A DNA stretch of 64,000 nt from Meandrina meandrites (GCA_963693305.1 OY855906.1:28356937-28420936), one strand, 5' to 3'; positions 1-12,300 are shown, counted from the first letter of the stretch. A program made the numbers and translations. The notes: generated by a model not told the origin, from the letters alone.

Positions 1-219
1 AATCAAAAATTCTCAAACTTGGCCAGAATATAGGTCGAGTGGAACTATTTATAAAAAAAAAAATACTTGAAGTTCAATCAGATTTTTGTTTTACGCGAAC
101 GGCGATGATGACGGTTTGAAAGCTCTCACAAGGGCTTCATACAAAAATTTACCAAAATTGAACAAAAAAGCACAGTCAGGCAATTAATACTTCATTCAAA
201 AGAAGACATACTGCTTAAC

Positions 220-1232
220 AATTTAAATGATTATATGAACAATTTAACTCAAAACATAATATTTTCAAGATTTTTAATTTTCGGCTTATTTTTCCGATTT
301 CAGCACGAGAAGAAATGGCGAAATTGAGAGCGAAAAAACTCAACTTGGTACATAAGCCGGTGCTATAAAAATGTATCCCAACAAAAGAGCAACATTATAT
401 TTCGTTTTCAAATATATGCAATAAAATTTTTGGGCTACTCAAACAACAAAATTTGGAAGCGCGAAATGCAAGTGGTACCGAGCTGAAAAATCGCAATTTC
501 GTGTCACGGTATACCCATCAATAAAATGTCAAAATTGACAGTTAAAAATGGCACTTTGGTTCGTCATCTAGTGTTATGAAAATAAACCCAACGGAAGAGC
601 AACGTTTGTTCTTCAAGTAAATGTAAAAATATTTTTGGGCTACTTAAACAACGAATTTTGAGAGCGCTATACGCAAAGTGCTTCGGAGCTCAGTTTCTGG
701 GCCATCGCTTGGAAGATGTGTCACGCACACCTGGTCACGCAATTTCAAATGTAAGGATATTTGAGCTCAGTAACACTTGCGTACATCGCTCTCAAAATTC
801 GCTGTTAAAGAAGCCCAAAATGTTTTTACATTTACTTTTAGATGAAACGTTGCTCTTTCATTAGGTTATATTTTTATAACACTAGATGTCGAACCAAAGT
901 GCGATTTTTAACTGTCAATTTTGACATTTTATTGATGGGAATACCGTGACACAAAATAGCGATTTTTGAGCTATGTACCACTTGCATTTTGCGCTGTGAA
1001 ATTTTTTTTTGTTTGAGCAGCCCAAAAATTTTATTGCACATATTGGAAGACGAAGTGTTGCTCTTTTCTTGGGATATAGTTTTATAGCACCGGCTCATGT
1101 ACCAAGTTGAGGTTTTTCGCCCTCAACTTTGTCATTTTTTGCCGTCCTGAAATCGGCAAAATAAGACGAAAAATTAAAAATCTTGAAAATATTATACTTT
1201 GAGCTAAACTGTTCATTTAACCGTTTAAATTG
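220..1232. repeat. Second foldback nested in the left arm of the outer foldback
   Basis: The segment is itself an inverted repeat. 235-700 pairs with the reverse complement of about 740-1215, for example the motif CAACTTGGTACATAAGCCGG near 342 with its complement near 1090. It starts and ends in matching AT-rich sequence (TTAACAATTTAAAT against ATTTAAATTGTTAA). Each arm also carries two direct copies of a roughly 195-bp unit (about 365-555 and 560-755), so the element combines direct and inverted repetition. No open frame with protein-like content is seen. Confidence 0.8.
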
Positions 1233-1827
1233 TTAAAGGTCAAATGAACCAAAATTTCGATGACATTCTTTCTTTAGCGACTTTAAAGCAACCAAACGCT
1301 AGAAGAATCCATTAAGCCTTAAGGCGCGAACTATAGCAAAAACAAAGAAGATTTCCGAAGACTTCACGAAAACATTTCAAAAATGACCGCGTACTGGAAT
1401 GGAAGGAATGGATCGAGCTTTGAATTTTGTGACGTAATAATTTTGTTTACGGCTTTGCGATCGAAGAGATGATCGTTGTTTAAAGAGCGAATAATGTAAA
1501 GTTTGAGATTTTGAGTCAGTCTGAGTAATTTCAAGTAATTCTGAAAGGATCTATTTTTTTTAAAACATGGTAGTTATATTTTTTACTACATTGGAATCCA
1601 GTTTCAAAGATTAATAATTATTAAAGCACTGAGTAAAATTGTAAGCATTGTGCGATATAGGAGATTTTCAAACACTGGATGGCGATCATGGCGTATAAAA
1701 ATCATCAGTCCACTCAGCTTGATATAAAACAGTTATTTTTGTTATATATCCCAAGGAAAATGCAGTTTTTTTTTTTTTTGGATTCGCACGCAATTATAAT
1801 CAGGACGTGTGCGGCTTGCAACAATTT

Positions 1828-1882
1828 CGGTACAGTCGGTACAGTCGGTACGGTCGGTACAGTCGGCACGCTCGGTACAGTC
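1828..1882. repeat. 9-bp tandem minisatellite near the foldback centre
   Basis: Six copies of a CGGTACAGT-type 9-mer run head to tail, with single-base variants in copies 3 and 5. The array lies near the symmetry centre of the outer foldback. Confidence 0.9.
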
Positions 1883-2940
1883 TCACTATTAACGGTATAT
1901 TCACTATCATTAACAGAGTAGGAAGAACCACCAAGTATATGTACCAAAAAAATGAACATGATGATTGCAGGATGTGTTTTGCTAGTTATAAATAGGATGT
2001 GGCAATTTAAATTTTAAAAATATTCCATTGTTCTTGCGAGATAGCCAATCACAGAGCCGCTTTGGATCGGTGCAGTACGGCTCGGATTCCAGTGTAGTAA
2101 AAAATATAACTTCCATGTTTTAAACAAACTTAGTTCCTTTCAGAATTACTTGAATTACTCAGACTGACTCAAATTCTCAAACTTTACGTTATTCGCTCTT
2201 CAAATGACGATCGTCCCCTCGATCGCAAAGCCGTCAAAAAAAAATTATTACGTCACAAAATTCAAAGCTCGATCCATTCCTTCCATTCCAGTGCGCGGTC
2301 ATTTTTGAAACGTTTTCGTGAAGCCTTCGGAAATCTTCGTACTTTTTGCTATAGATCACGCTTTAAGGCTCAGAACGCAATATTTCTTCCTAAGTTTACT
2401 TAATAATGGCTTCTTTTAGCGTTTGGTTGCTTTAAAGATGTTCCATTCTTGTGAGCTTCATCACTGAAAGACTTCCCGCAACTTCACAGCACACCAATAA
2501 TGACGTCACAGTTTTGAGTTCCGAAAATTTCCCGACAATTTTCCCGAGCGCTCTGCGATTATGAAGGCCAAAAATAAGCATTTTTCAACTTGAAATTTCT
2601 CTGTTTTGCAAAGTCCAATTACTTTGAAACTTCGGAATATGTTTATTTGGTTCTTAATCAACAAATTGGCCCAAAAAGAAGAAAATTCGAAATTTTGGTT
2701 CATTTGACCTTTAAGCGGTTTGTCTTCTTTTGAGTGATGTATTAATTGCTTGACTGTGCCTTTTTGTTGATTTTTGGTAAATTTTTAAGTCATGTGTTGT
2801 ATGAAGCCCTTGTGAGAGCTTTCAAACCGTCATCTTCGCCGTTCGGGTAAAACAAAAATCTGATTGAACTTAAAGTATTTTTTTCTATAAATAGTTCCAC
2901 AAGACCTACATTCTGGCCAAGTTTGAGAATTTTCGATTTT

Positions 2941-3110
2941 TTTTTTTTCAAATTGCACTCCTCCAGGCGATATTTACGGAAGCCCTCTCCTAAATACTCG
3001 AAGATACAATATCAGGTCAATTAAAATAGAAAGAATATAATAGAATGTAAAAATCTTTGTTATGAGCTCAATAAAGTTATTATTATTACTATTGAAGTAG
3101 ACAGTCACTG
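2941..3110 (+). repeat. Possible LINE 3' tail
   Basis: AT-rich sequence ends in AATAAAGTT followed by a short (ATT)n run near 3070-3092. That is the usual look of a CR1/L2-type retrotransposon 3' end. No coding remnant is visible upstream because the foldback abuts it. This is a weak call based only on the tail. Confidence 0.3.
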
Positions 3111-3469
3111 ATTTGAAACATAGGCACGCAATGCGTGCAAGAGTTATTGTTTGGGGGGTTGGCGGGCAAGAGAAGGTTTAGACTGTTGGATATTTAACGA
3201 TTATTCAACAAAGGCGAAGTGAATCTCGGCGAATATTGTCGGCGACGAAGTCAAGGGGACTATCTTCATTCATTTCACTCAATTCACACAGATTGTGAAT
3301 CAATTCACACACAAGTTAGGCAATAAAACGGAACAAAAGAAACAATACCTAAAAAAAAAGGCAATCGTCCTTTACCTTTTGTTTGATCGTTGGTAACTTA
3401 CCGTAAATTGTTCTTATCATTTTGAAATGAGTAGCAGTGGTTTGAAGAGAATTAAATTTTGGTCAGGCT

Positions 3470-3512
3470 AGGGGGGAGGCGGGGAGGGGGGAGGGGGGAG
3501 GGGGGAGGGGGT
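3470..3512. repeat. G-rich minisatellite (GGAGGGGG units)
   Basis: About five GGAGGGGG-like units in a row form an almost pure purine strand with G-quadruplex-forming potential. No gene is recognised in 3111-4200. A minus-strand open frame at 3649-3915 matches no family I know. Confidence 0.85.
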
Positions 3513-4202
3513 GGTCGGAATACTCCGTGAAGAAAATACTGCCTGGAGAAAAGGGACTTTTGTTTGGGAAAAGCGTACAGGTTTCATGAGTTGGATCAGT
3601 GTATACATTTGTGGGAAAGTGCTTTGTGCAAATGCTTTTACAATTATTTCATCGGTCAGCAAAACTAGCCCGACCAAAACCTACGCTCAAATACCAATTT
3701 AGCGTTCGGCCTTTTGCGTCACTCAAAATACGTTTCATAAGCAATTTGATTTTCCATTGACCTTCTCCCTGCATGTAACCTAAATCGATCGCATACAAAC
3801 TATCGCAATCAGGATTACTGCAGATACCAAACGCAATTTGATTGGTTCCTTGATAGAAACCCCAACCTGATTGGTGTGATGTAAACACGGCCAAAGAACG
3901 ACTATGACGCGTCAAAGTCTAATTTAATTAATTTTTTGGTTTAAAATGTCGCCACAGAGTCTCCAGCAACATTTGAAGGGTTTCCGAATCAAAATTCGAT
4001 TTTTTGAGAATCCCCATAAATACACGGTATTACAATACCACTCATCACAAATTAAAAAAAAAAAAATGCAAAAATTTAACTGGACGTGCCGCTAAATAAG
4101 CTTCTTGTTTTTTCCGTGGGAACAACCGTATGTGATTCGTCGGTTCTAATTGAAACTACTCGTCCGTGAAAACAAAAGTGTCAAGTTACCATCTGTAACT
4201 AA

Positions 4203-5122
4203 AAATAAGGAGTAGACCATTAGATTTTTGATGGGGGGGGGGGGGGGGGGGGGTTGTGCAAATCCCCCAAAAACTATCGAGCATGTGCTTCTGGTTCAAA
4301 AAAAATATATCATGCAGAATTGTTAAGAAGGAAAAAAATATCGAGCAGCCGTAATCAGAGCATGGCAAATGATTTTTGTGTGAATAGAACTGTCCTGGTA
4401 CTGGCCTTTAGAAAGGACCATTGACAACACCTGCTGGTTATGTCCCCTCCAGCTTCTACGTCCACTCAAAATTCGTCTTAACTGGTAAAATCTACAGTGA
4501 AGTCCCCATTTATTGAACCCTCATTTTTTTGAAACTCTAGATAACTCCAAATACTAAATACGTATTTTGAGAAGCAAGATTACTATTCAATTTCTCCTTC
4601 TTTGCAGTCCCTCTTTCTTGCTTTGAAAGTAATAAACAGGGTGCAAATAAGATGGATTTTCCAGCTCGCCCTTTGGACAAGTTGGAACCATTACACGCAA
4701 GTCTGAAGGCTTTTCTCAGTAGCGTTACGTAATTAGCAGGAAAAAACGTTCACTTGCCCAGTGGGCAAGTGATGCATAACATCCACTAGCCTGACAGGGA
4801 AATCCACTAGCCCCAGGCTAGTGGAGATGCATTTCTTTGTGCATTGAATAAAGATGAAACTCTTTATTGCTTTGAAAGAAAGATATAAACTTTAAAAGGC
4901 ATTGCGTGTAAAGGCGGTTTTTGACAGGGTGATTTTTGAGTGGCTGGTGACGGTCAAGTTAACTTCAAAATTTGTGTTTTAAATTTCCATTAAAAAAGTA
5001 TCGTGCAAGGACATGGAGATTAAAAAAAAAATCCTGCATGGCTGGAAGAATAAAAAAAAAATATCTAGCAGCCTAAAAATCATGCAACCCCCCCATCAAA
5101 AATAAAATGGTCCACCCCTAAC
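4203..5122. mobile_element. MITE-like element with poly-G in its inverted termini
   Basis: The left end reads GACCATTAGATTTTTGATGG followed by a run of G to 4253. The right end near 5090-5118 is the reverse complement of a close variant (seven C, then ATCAAAAATAAAATGGTCC). Subterminal similarity continues inward for about 100 bp through A-rich stretches. It has no ORF. I read it as a non-autonomous inverted-repeat element of about 920 bp. The exact ends and target duplication are not resolved. Confidence 0.65.
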
Positions 5123-7619
5123 TCAGATGTTTTCGATGTCCTCTTCAGCGTATGTAACAGGATACTTTTGTTTTTCTCTTCAGCGTATAACTTCATACTT
5201 AAATTTCTTTCTTCTTTTGTTATTACTCATAATTTTAGCTATTGAATTATCGAGTCTAAGAAACCAGAAAACTTGGTTGCAGCGATATGTCCCGTCAATT
5301 CAAACTTCAGCTGGTTAAAATTACGTTCCCAACACACACTTCCGAAATGCCTCGAGATTAACGGGCTTATTACCTAAGGTGTTAAATTTTAGCCAGTCAG
5401 CATAATCTGTAATCAGTTTACTCATTCCTCCACATGACTGATTTGAAACATGAAACACCATATTAAAACACTCCGTCACGAATATCACCTGCAGTTTCTG
5501 TTTACTGCGAACGCCGTGACTTCTTTTATTTTTTGAAAATCTCGGATTCAAGATTGTGTTGTAGAGAGTGATTGTGTTCAGACGGTTGTTCTTTCGGAGA
5601 ACGCGAAAAGGTTAATTAATAAAAAGGTCCGCGATGCTTTCATTAAACTGCTTTTGTTATTAAATGGTAACACCTTTGAGTTCACTTCTATCTCGATTCC
5701 CAGTCGTTAGTGGATAACAACTGCGGTTTTCAAGACTACTGAAAATCAAGTGCATCCTTTTATGAGCTTCACGAAGAAAAATATCCAGTTGCTTTGCCAG
5801 GGCTTAATCAATAACAGTTATAACAATCCAATCTCAATTGTGAAGAACTGTTTCATCGTCGACGAAATGCGGCTATAATGTCTCCATTATATCTGCCAAA
5901 TTTAATGTTGTCTGCTGTAGCCAGAATTTCGATAGGACCGATAGTGATACGGCAAAAATGAAAAGTGGAACTTGGAAACTTGCTCGAACAAATTGGAATT
6001 AAAAGTTGCAAGTTGCTTCGATGAAAGCTATCAATCAGTACATCCGGTAAAGATTGCCCGTTTTGGGGATTCTCTAGCCGTTCCTTGTTTTAAAGATTCT
6101 CCATTTTAAAGAGTTCATGTCTCCAAGATTCCTCGTTTTAAAACTTATCCAGGCATTTAAAAGATACCACGTTTCAAAGCTAAAGAATCCCTATTTTAAT
6201 GATTCCTCGTTTTAAACATTCCCAATTTAAAGATTCGTTTTAAACATTTTAGGGTTTCCAATTATAAAGGTTTCCCCATTTTAAAGATTATTTCCCCGTG
6301 ACCTTTCCCCATTCCCCATGACTAGATTTTTATATTGCAAAAGCTTTATTGGGCTGAGATATAGCTGGCCACTGCGGGGAGCCGGTCCCTTATGAGAACT
6401 TCAACTGTGCTGGTGCGGTTATATAGTGCGACCCAGTGGAAAAAAAAAAATAAAATAAAATAACGACAAAACATGGATGAATGACTGACGTAAACTTTTA
6501 ATGATATAGCTTGAGCTTCTATTTGCATAACAACCCGTAACCAGGATTTTGTTAGTCCCAATGCAATAATAATAATTATCATTATAATAATAAGATTAGT
6601 TTTCTGCTGTTGTTGTCCTGAATAGTGCCGTTGATAAAAGACTGATATTCTTAAATCTGTTATGAAATTCCGCACGACAAACATGTGCACTAAGCTCGAC
6701 TAAGGAATAGTACACCAAATACGCAGCTGGTATCACGGAATAGCTTACAGCGGATCATTTTATATCATGTCACGGAAATTGTAATTAGCTGCTAGTTTCT
6801 ATAAATTCAGTTCCACAGTGTTAAATTAATCAAACTAGGCAAAAATCTCAGGTGTTCCGTGTTTCTTAGAGGAGAAACGGAACAAGCTAGATCTGCCTGC
6901 CCGAATGATAACGTCAGTGATAATGACCAAGTAAAACGTACTTATAAATTATGAATGTTGTCTAGTTTGATGTTAAATAAATGGAGAAACAAAAACATGC
7001 CTTTTCTTTTCTTTTTATCGAATACATATTGACCGAAAAAGCAGCGAAATTGTTCAATCTGAATGGCAAAATAAAAGACTTTGTCAGAACTGAATTTACA
7101 CCGTGCTCGTAAAATGCAGCTTTAATTAAAACACATATCATCAAATAAACCTATATTATCCAATTAGCTAATGGGTTATTGAAAGTAAATGTCAATAGAT
7201 TGGCTAATATTATATTATAATTTATGTAATTAACGAAACCGTACCTGCTATGTTGCTAATGAGGAAAAAAAGGCAAACATGTCTGTATGAATGTGTTCGT
7301 AAAAAGCACGATTTCGTGGTGAAATTGAACTTCAATTTTAATTTAAATACTAGTTGCAAGAATTAAATTTGTGTAATATAACAAGTAAACGAATTGTCAG
7401 AATAATTATATCGTAATTATGGATGGCGTTTATTTTTTTATTTAATTTTGCTTAACTCCAATAATATATATGTTAATGAAGTCATTTAGCTCAAAGTTTA
7501 CAATCTCCATTTACCTATTTCAACACCTTTATTTCTTGCATCATTTTTCCTGAGTATCTACTAAGTACCTGGAGGTGTATTGTCAGTTCCTGTCCAGCTG
7601 ACTATGTATTGTCGTCAGT
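5123..7619. other. Intergenic stretch upstream of gene A
   Basis: No gene is recognised. The content is AT-rich unique-looking sequence plus one degenerate tandem array at 6055-6315. The short open frames here lack homology signals, splice context or protein-like composition. Confidence 0.6.
6055..6315. repeat. Degenerate tandem array of a TTTTAAAGATTCC-type motif
   Basis: About a dozen variants of a roughly 18-22 bp unit, (G/C)C(A/G)TTTTAAAGATTCC, occur back to back with variable spacing. The unit is strongly diverged between copies, so this is an old minisatellite. Confidence 0.7.
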
Positions 7620-7771
7620 GATAAGATAAGGAGAGAAAGTTTGACAGACACTTCAGGCGATTACGGACAGCCCATTTGTTAATTATAAGACGACAGAGTT
7701 CCAAATATTAGCGACAAAACCGAACCAGAAGCGCCACTCGTTAAACAGGTTGGGTACAACTTAACCTACTG
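7620..7771 (+). promoter_or_regulatory. Putative gene A promoter and 5' UTR
   Basis: A double GATA-type site (GATAAGATAAGG) at about 7620-7632 and a TATA-like TATAAGA at 7684-7690 precede the gene A start codon by about 85-150 bp. Spacing fits a short 5' UTR. This is inference from motif position only; no transcript evidence is available. Confidence 0.35.
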
Positions 7772-7886
7772 ATGGCTGCTTTCTGCATGACCCAGTTGGT
7801 TATAGTCACTCTCAACGTTCTCCTGGTTGTTTTACTTGTGGTGGCAAACACAGACTTTTGTGGAAGCGTTTTTGAAACCCAAGTCG
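7772..7886 (+). CDS. Gene A exon 1: signal peptide
   Basis: The exon starts with ATG and encodes about 38 residues: a short polar N-terminus, then a hydrophobic core (LVIVTLNVLLVVLLVVA), then a small Cys-containing mature start. This is a classical secretory signal peptide. It ends at a consensus donor (GTACGT at 7887) in phase 1. Joining it to the acceptor at 7997 gives an Asp codon and continues straight into the PAN domain, which supports both the start and the splice. The product is expected to be secreted. TATA-like and GATA motifs lie just upstream. Confidence 0.75.
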
Positions 7887-7997
7887 GTACGTAAACACAT
7901 CGAAACTAGAACAGGCACAGGACTGCTTCTTTAGATCGTTTCCGTGGAATGTTTTTGTTGATGACACTTTTATTTTCTTTTTTTTTTTTCTTTTTAG

Positions 7998-8221
7998 ACC
8001 ATGCCTTAAATGGTCACGTAATGGCCAATGCTGTTGTTGCCGACGAGTTTGAATGTCAGCTAAAATGCCTCGGAAATAACAGTTGCAAGTCGTTTAATAT
8101 TCCTCATAACGACGGCAACAGCGCTAAACGACGCCTGTGTGAGCTAAACAATGACACCCGACAGATGAAGCCAGAAGATTTGAAATGGGAGAAAGGATTC
8201 ACATACTATGGTTTTGTTCAG
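7998..8221 (+). CDS. Gene A exon 2: PAN/Apple-like domain
   Basis: A polypyrimidine tract and AG at 7996-7997 precede this exon, which enters in phase 1 and leaves in phase 0 at GTTAGT (8222). It encodes a stretch with the pattern ADEFECQLKCLGNNSCKSFN and a later CELN. This is the Cys arrangement of PAN/Apple-like modules that open many cnidarian extracellular proteins, where they mediate protein or carbohydrate contacts. The segment is about 75 residues, the usual size of the core domain. A longer open frame from 7949 exists, but it reads through the intron's poly-T and is not the real start. Confidence 0.75.
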
Positions 8222-8445
8222 GTTAGTTAGTTAGTTCTTACTTTGATGAACATTTCCTGGTTCAGGTACAACTGCTTTCTCACTTATTTTGTTGATTAAT
8301 AAAGAGCGCGAGAATAGTATTTTATTGATATACAGTATACTCAGTCAAGCACACGAGGAGCGTTAGGAAGGACACTAGCCGATACTGCTTTGATACGGTC
8401 AGCAAACTTTATAAGCTAAATATCGTTATTTTATCTCCCATCTAG

Positions 8446-8539
8446 GTCTCTTTCGTCGATGTTTCCCGTAATCGGAATGGCCAAGCAACAAAGATTGGTC
8501 AGTGTCACCCAGGATACAAGGGAAAACAGTGTCAAACAG
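8446..8539 (+). CDS. Gene A exon 3: EGF-like fragment
   Basis: The exon lies between AG at 8444-8445 and GTGAGT at 8540 and reads from phase 0 to phase 1. It encodes about 31 residues ending GQCHPGYKGKQCQT, the C-terminal half of an EGF-like module (C-x-PGYKGxxC). The first Cys residues of a full EGF domain are not present in this exon. Either the domain is shortened or the preceding exon contributes. Confidence 0.65.
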
Positions 8540-8796
8540 GTGAGTTGTAATGCATTTAATGTATTTCTTAGGTGCCCGTTTGTACGAGGCTTATTTCGGT
8601 AGCCAATTAAAAGCTCGTGTATTCTTGAAATAAAGAAGACCAGGCTGCATCATTACAGAGTTTTCTTTGTAAGATGGCGGGAATCGAATACAAGAGTCGG
8701 TTGGGAGATCGGATCGTAGTTTTACATTTTATAGCGCGTTCAAGATCAACAATCCTTCATAACATTGCAACAAAACCATTGCATGTTGCTTTCTAG

Positions 8797-8922
8797 CTAC
8801 AAGAAGTTCCTGTAAGGACATCCGAGATTCAGGTGACTTCAAAGGAGACGGCGACTACTGGATCGATCCAGAGAAGAGTGGAAAACCTTTTAAAGTCTTC
8901 TGTAACATGACAAGTGGCGGGG
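8797..8922 (+). CDS. Gene A exon 4: start of a fibrinogen-like domain
   Basis: The exon lies between AG at 8795-8796 and GTAAGT at 8923, phase 1 to phase 1. It encodes a Cys-Lys-Asp-Ile-Arg start, then GDYWIDPEKSGKPFKVFCNM and a Gly-rich end. This is the opening of the fibrinogen/collagen-C-like module used widely in coral secreted proteins. Normally a GGGW-containing continuation follows. I see none between 8922 and 16073, so the module appears truncated, or its remaining exons were lost when the intron filled with repeats. Confidence 0.65.
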
Positions 8923-9618
8923 GTAAGTTTCTTGTTTCAGTTGTTCTCGCAAATGTAAATTTAATTGTGCGTTCGCGATCGAGTTCTTGTTCTTCCGTTC
9001 TTTCTTGCTTCCAGTCATGGTGCTATTATCGTTTGCACGGGTGGTATGCTTTGAAGAATCTATTGCTAAGTTTGTATTAATGACAACTCTTCTGCTTTTT
9101 TGGAACAAGGAATACCTGAATATTTATGCAATATTTCAGGTGGAATGCATTCGTTGATTGCCGATCGACACTTGTTTTTGCAATGTCCAGTTAGACAAGA
9201 AAATAAAATTACTATTACTGCGTTTAAATTTATGCTATTTTTGTCGCTTCTAAAACGAGTGATAACCATTTTTCGATGCAATCATTTTCAAAATCGGATC
9301 AAGAAATGTTCTTTACGGGTCGTGAATAACATTATCCATTCGAACGTACGAATCGAAGGAATCGATCGAATCGACCATTTTTCACTGTTCATTTTCACTG
9401 TTCGTTTTTCACTGTTGTCCTCACAGGTATCCCAAGCTCCTTTGGGAGCCGTCAACATGACATTGAGTAACAGCGTTATTGTAAGAGTTTGTATGGGAAA
9501 AAGTGTTGTCACAAATGAGACGCAGTTTTCGGATAGACAACTCGGCTCGGTAATTATATTCTCCATTCGTATTTATGGCTACAATTGTCCGATTGACAAT
9601 TTACTTGCCGTGTCGTGA
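8923..9618 (+). other. Intron 4 of gene A, proximal part
   Basis: Non-coding. It contains repeats of a CGAATCGATCGAATCGAC-type motif (9345-9380) that recurs at 10009-10026 on the other side of the MITE. The 172-codon open frame at 9100-9618 has no protein-like composition. Confidence 0.5.
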
Positions 9619-9992
9619 ATAGGGAGCTTAAGCAAAATACGACGGCAACGTGAACGAGAACGTCACTAAACAAAAGGCTTAATGAGCAGAACAATAGCTC
9701 TGCACGTGCGTTTTGAATCTTGGTACATTTCTTGGCCGTTCTCTGCGAAACAACAACGTGAAATGACCAAATTTTGCATATTTTGGAGAACGTGAACGAC
9801 GACGGCTAAATATTCGTATTTCTATTTGGAGTTGAACGCTCTCTTTACATATTCAGCTGGAGCTACTTCCTGAACCAATAGATACACCGAATACATCTGG
9901 ATAATCGCGAGATTCTCGAGTAAAATATAAATCTATTTTTCACTAGGCGTTGTCCTTGGCGTTGCCGTCGTCATTGCTTAAGGTCCCTATTA
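9619..9992. mobile_element. MITE with AATAGGGA...TCCCTATT termini
   Basis: The left end (AATAGGGAGCTTAAGCAAAA then ACGACGGCAACG) and the right end (CGTTGCCGTCGTCATTGCTT then AAGGTCCCTATT) are imperfect inverted copies of about 33 bp. The 374-bp body has no coding potential. It is a typical small non-autonomous DNA transposon inside intron 4 of gene A. Confidence 0.75.
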
Positions 9993-10269
9993 ACGCTATC
10001 CATCCAGACGAATCGATCGAATCGACAGGCACTGCATCCTCTCAGTCACTTACGAAATGCAATTTTTGGATCGACAACGTTTTCACCTCGAATTGGACAT
10101 GCATGCAGCTGTAGTGTTTAAAGCGTTTTCTGTAATAGCGATAACCCAGTCGAAAAGAATCCCAGTCGAAAAGAAAGACCACTCGAAGCCCGAATTGGAT
10201 GGGCTTGTGTATTTATCGATGTAACCAGTGAGACAGGAACCTTCACCCGGCTAGGCAACCTTGCAATAA

Positions 10270-12300
10270 AAGGTCTTACTTGGAAGAAATGCCTGGTTTA
10301 CTTAGATGGATCATGGACCATTGTTTAACACCTGTCCATTCTCCGTTACGTCTTCGAGGGGCTGCGGGACACAGATTAAATTTGGAGCCACCAAAGTGCA
10401 TCTTCCTCCAGCGAAGGGTTATGTTGCTTCAGGCGAGTGGAAAGAAACCGACCCTGAGAAAACGGTGGCTGTCCGCGAGTGGCCAACTCCGACCAGTGTC
10501 TACGAATTGAAAGGGTTTTTTGGGCCTTGTACAATTTTATAGACGATTCATTATGACTCCTAAACTACTTGCCAAGGAGAAAAGTGAAGTTCACGCTGGG
10601 ATCCAGACAAGAGAAAGCCTAGCCTTCTGTGACCTCAGACATTCCATCTCTAACCCACCATTATAAGCCTGCCTGGAATTCAGCGGAACCAGCAGGCAAT
10701 TGATCTAAGTAGGAGCTCCATATTTGCCATCTTCTTTCCCGAAAGCAAGCCAGTGGGGCAGAACATCAAGTGTTCTTGCCTGTGGAAGAAAATTCCCTTT
10801 ACCCCTTATGATATTCTTGCTCTGGTTGACTTAATTGACCATTTGTAGCTGTTATCTTCTTGGTGCATAAAAAGTTTGCGTTGAGGAGGGCGATCTCATT
10901 TAAACAGTCGGAGGGACTGGTAGCGCGGTGGCTGGTGAAGCTCGAGAAATGAGCACTGTCGTACGTTGAGTTATGCTAAAGCGAATGTGCCTTCCCACAA
11001 GCCGAGACAAGAACGGGGAAGTTGCCAATAGTGTTGTGACACTGAATAGCTTTTCTAAGCAGTCCTGCAAATGAAAAAAGAAGAAAAGGGGAACATCCAA
11101 GAATTTGAAAGGCAAATAGTCTCGGTCTGCAGATGAATTTCTCAGGGCCAACGCTGCGTGCACGATCGATTCTGATATTAGCTCAATGATTACAAGAGTA
11201 GAAGAAGGTAAATCTTAACCATCGCCTGGCGATGAATCCCATCTCTAGGGCAATGTCAACCCAAACTTCTAAGGGCAAAAGATAATATACCGAGAAGTCA
11301 CCCAGAGAAGAAAAAGTCAAAGAATCTGTAACCCAGGGTCGTCCTCGAAGAGCCTTCGGTACAAGCGATCTGCCAATTTTACATGGCGGGCTAGGAGAGG
11401 GCCATCTCATACAGCTCGAAACACTGTCTGTGTTCAAACCAGATTCTAGAGGCCTGGCATCCCCGAAACTTTGAAAGACCATTATGAGACCTGTTTGACT
11501 AGTGCCGAGTGCAAGCGTCCTAAAAATAATAAAAAAATAAATAAATAAATAAATAAATAAATAACACGCCAGAGACACCGCTTCATACCGTCAATTCAAT
11601 TTACTCTTTCCATCAACTCCACAGTTCCATCAATGGTCGACTTCTAGGAACCCAATCTGTTAACCGCTACATCATTAACGTCCGGTTTTCATTTGCAAAT
11701 TGTATGAAAGCGTGTGCCTTACGAAACCAAAGAGGACAGATTTATACGTGACGTCTGGTAGACAACTGGATTTATCGGCGTCTGATACCATCCATTCTGT
11801 CCAAGGACGCAACTCTGAATCCCACCTGTGTGGTGAACTTTGCCACACGGTTGATGTTAAGAAAACTGGAGCTATTGCTTAATTTCTAATAGAAAATGGG
11901 CAGGCTGTGAAGTGTTGGAACGTACAACTGATGCCAACTACAGCCTAAAGAGGGCACAAGACCCTACTCGCTGCCGATGAATTGTACATTTCAACGTAAG
12001 TACCCACTAGATGGACGAGGAAAAAGACATTCTTGAATCTCCAGTAGGGCGTGGCACTTAATATAGACGACCTAAATATAGATCGAGATGTGGATAACAG
12101 TCCAGACTTCCGCCTCCCATGCCATAACCAGTCGTGATCAAGCATAATCAAGTCATCAGGATCCTGAATACGATGGAATTGAAGGTAGATGAACATCAGA
12201 CAAGCTAAGGCCCACCCAGTCGATGACACTTGCAAGTCAAATGACCGTTACCCTGAAGTTCACTTGCCACCAGACAATCAAGTGGGAAAAATTGATTCCG
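10270..12300 (+). pseudogene. Decayed Ty3/gypsy LTR-retrotransposon (RT, RNase H, integrase)
   Basis: Pol remnants appear in order but in shifting frames. The RT/RNase H connection at 10420-10560 reads VREWPTPTSVYELKGFFG, then a YRRFI-like segment. The end of RNase H at 10908-10950 reads EGLVARWLVKLEK. The integrase zinc-binding region at 11380-11525 reads like HGGLGEGHL, with a Cys-x2-x-Cys-like CLTSAEC. The integrase core at 11780-11880 reads IHSVQGRNSESHLCGELC. Stops and frameshifts are scattered throughout and no LTRs are visible. This is an old, dead copy in gene A intron 4. The sequence from 11950 to 12300 is probably the polyprotein tail but is too decayed to name. Confidence 0.75.

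Larger units (their letters stand above)
1..2945. repeat. Large foldback (inverted-repeat) element, outer copy
   Basis: Bases 1-225 are the near-exact reverse complement of 2720-2940. Further in, 1236-1560 pairs with about 2100-2440 (for example the stretch around 1385-1440 with 2255-2310). The whole is a roughly 2.9 kb imperfect palindrome centred near 1830. It has no credible coding sequence. The left end coincides with the window edge, so the element may start upstream. The arms differ by scattered substitutions and indels, so the insertion is not recent. The left arm is interrupted by a second foldback at about 220-1232. Confidence 0.85.

Noticed and set aside
3649..3915. 88-codon minus-strand frame
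   Set aside because: No family signal, no splice or promoter context; it lies in repeat-like sequence.
9100..9618. 172-codon frame in gene A intron 4
   Set aside because: Low-complexity, AT-driven composition and no recognisable domain; it abuts a MITE.
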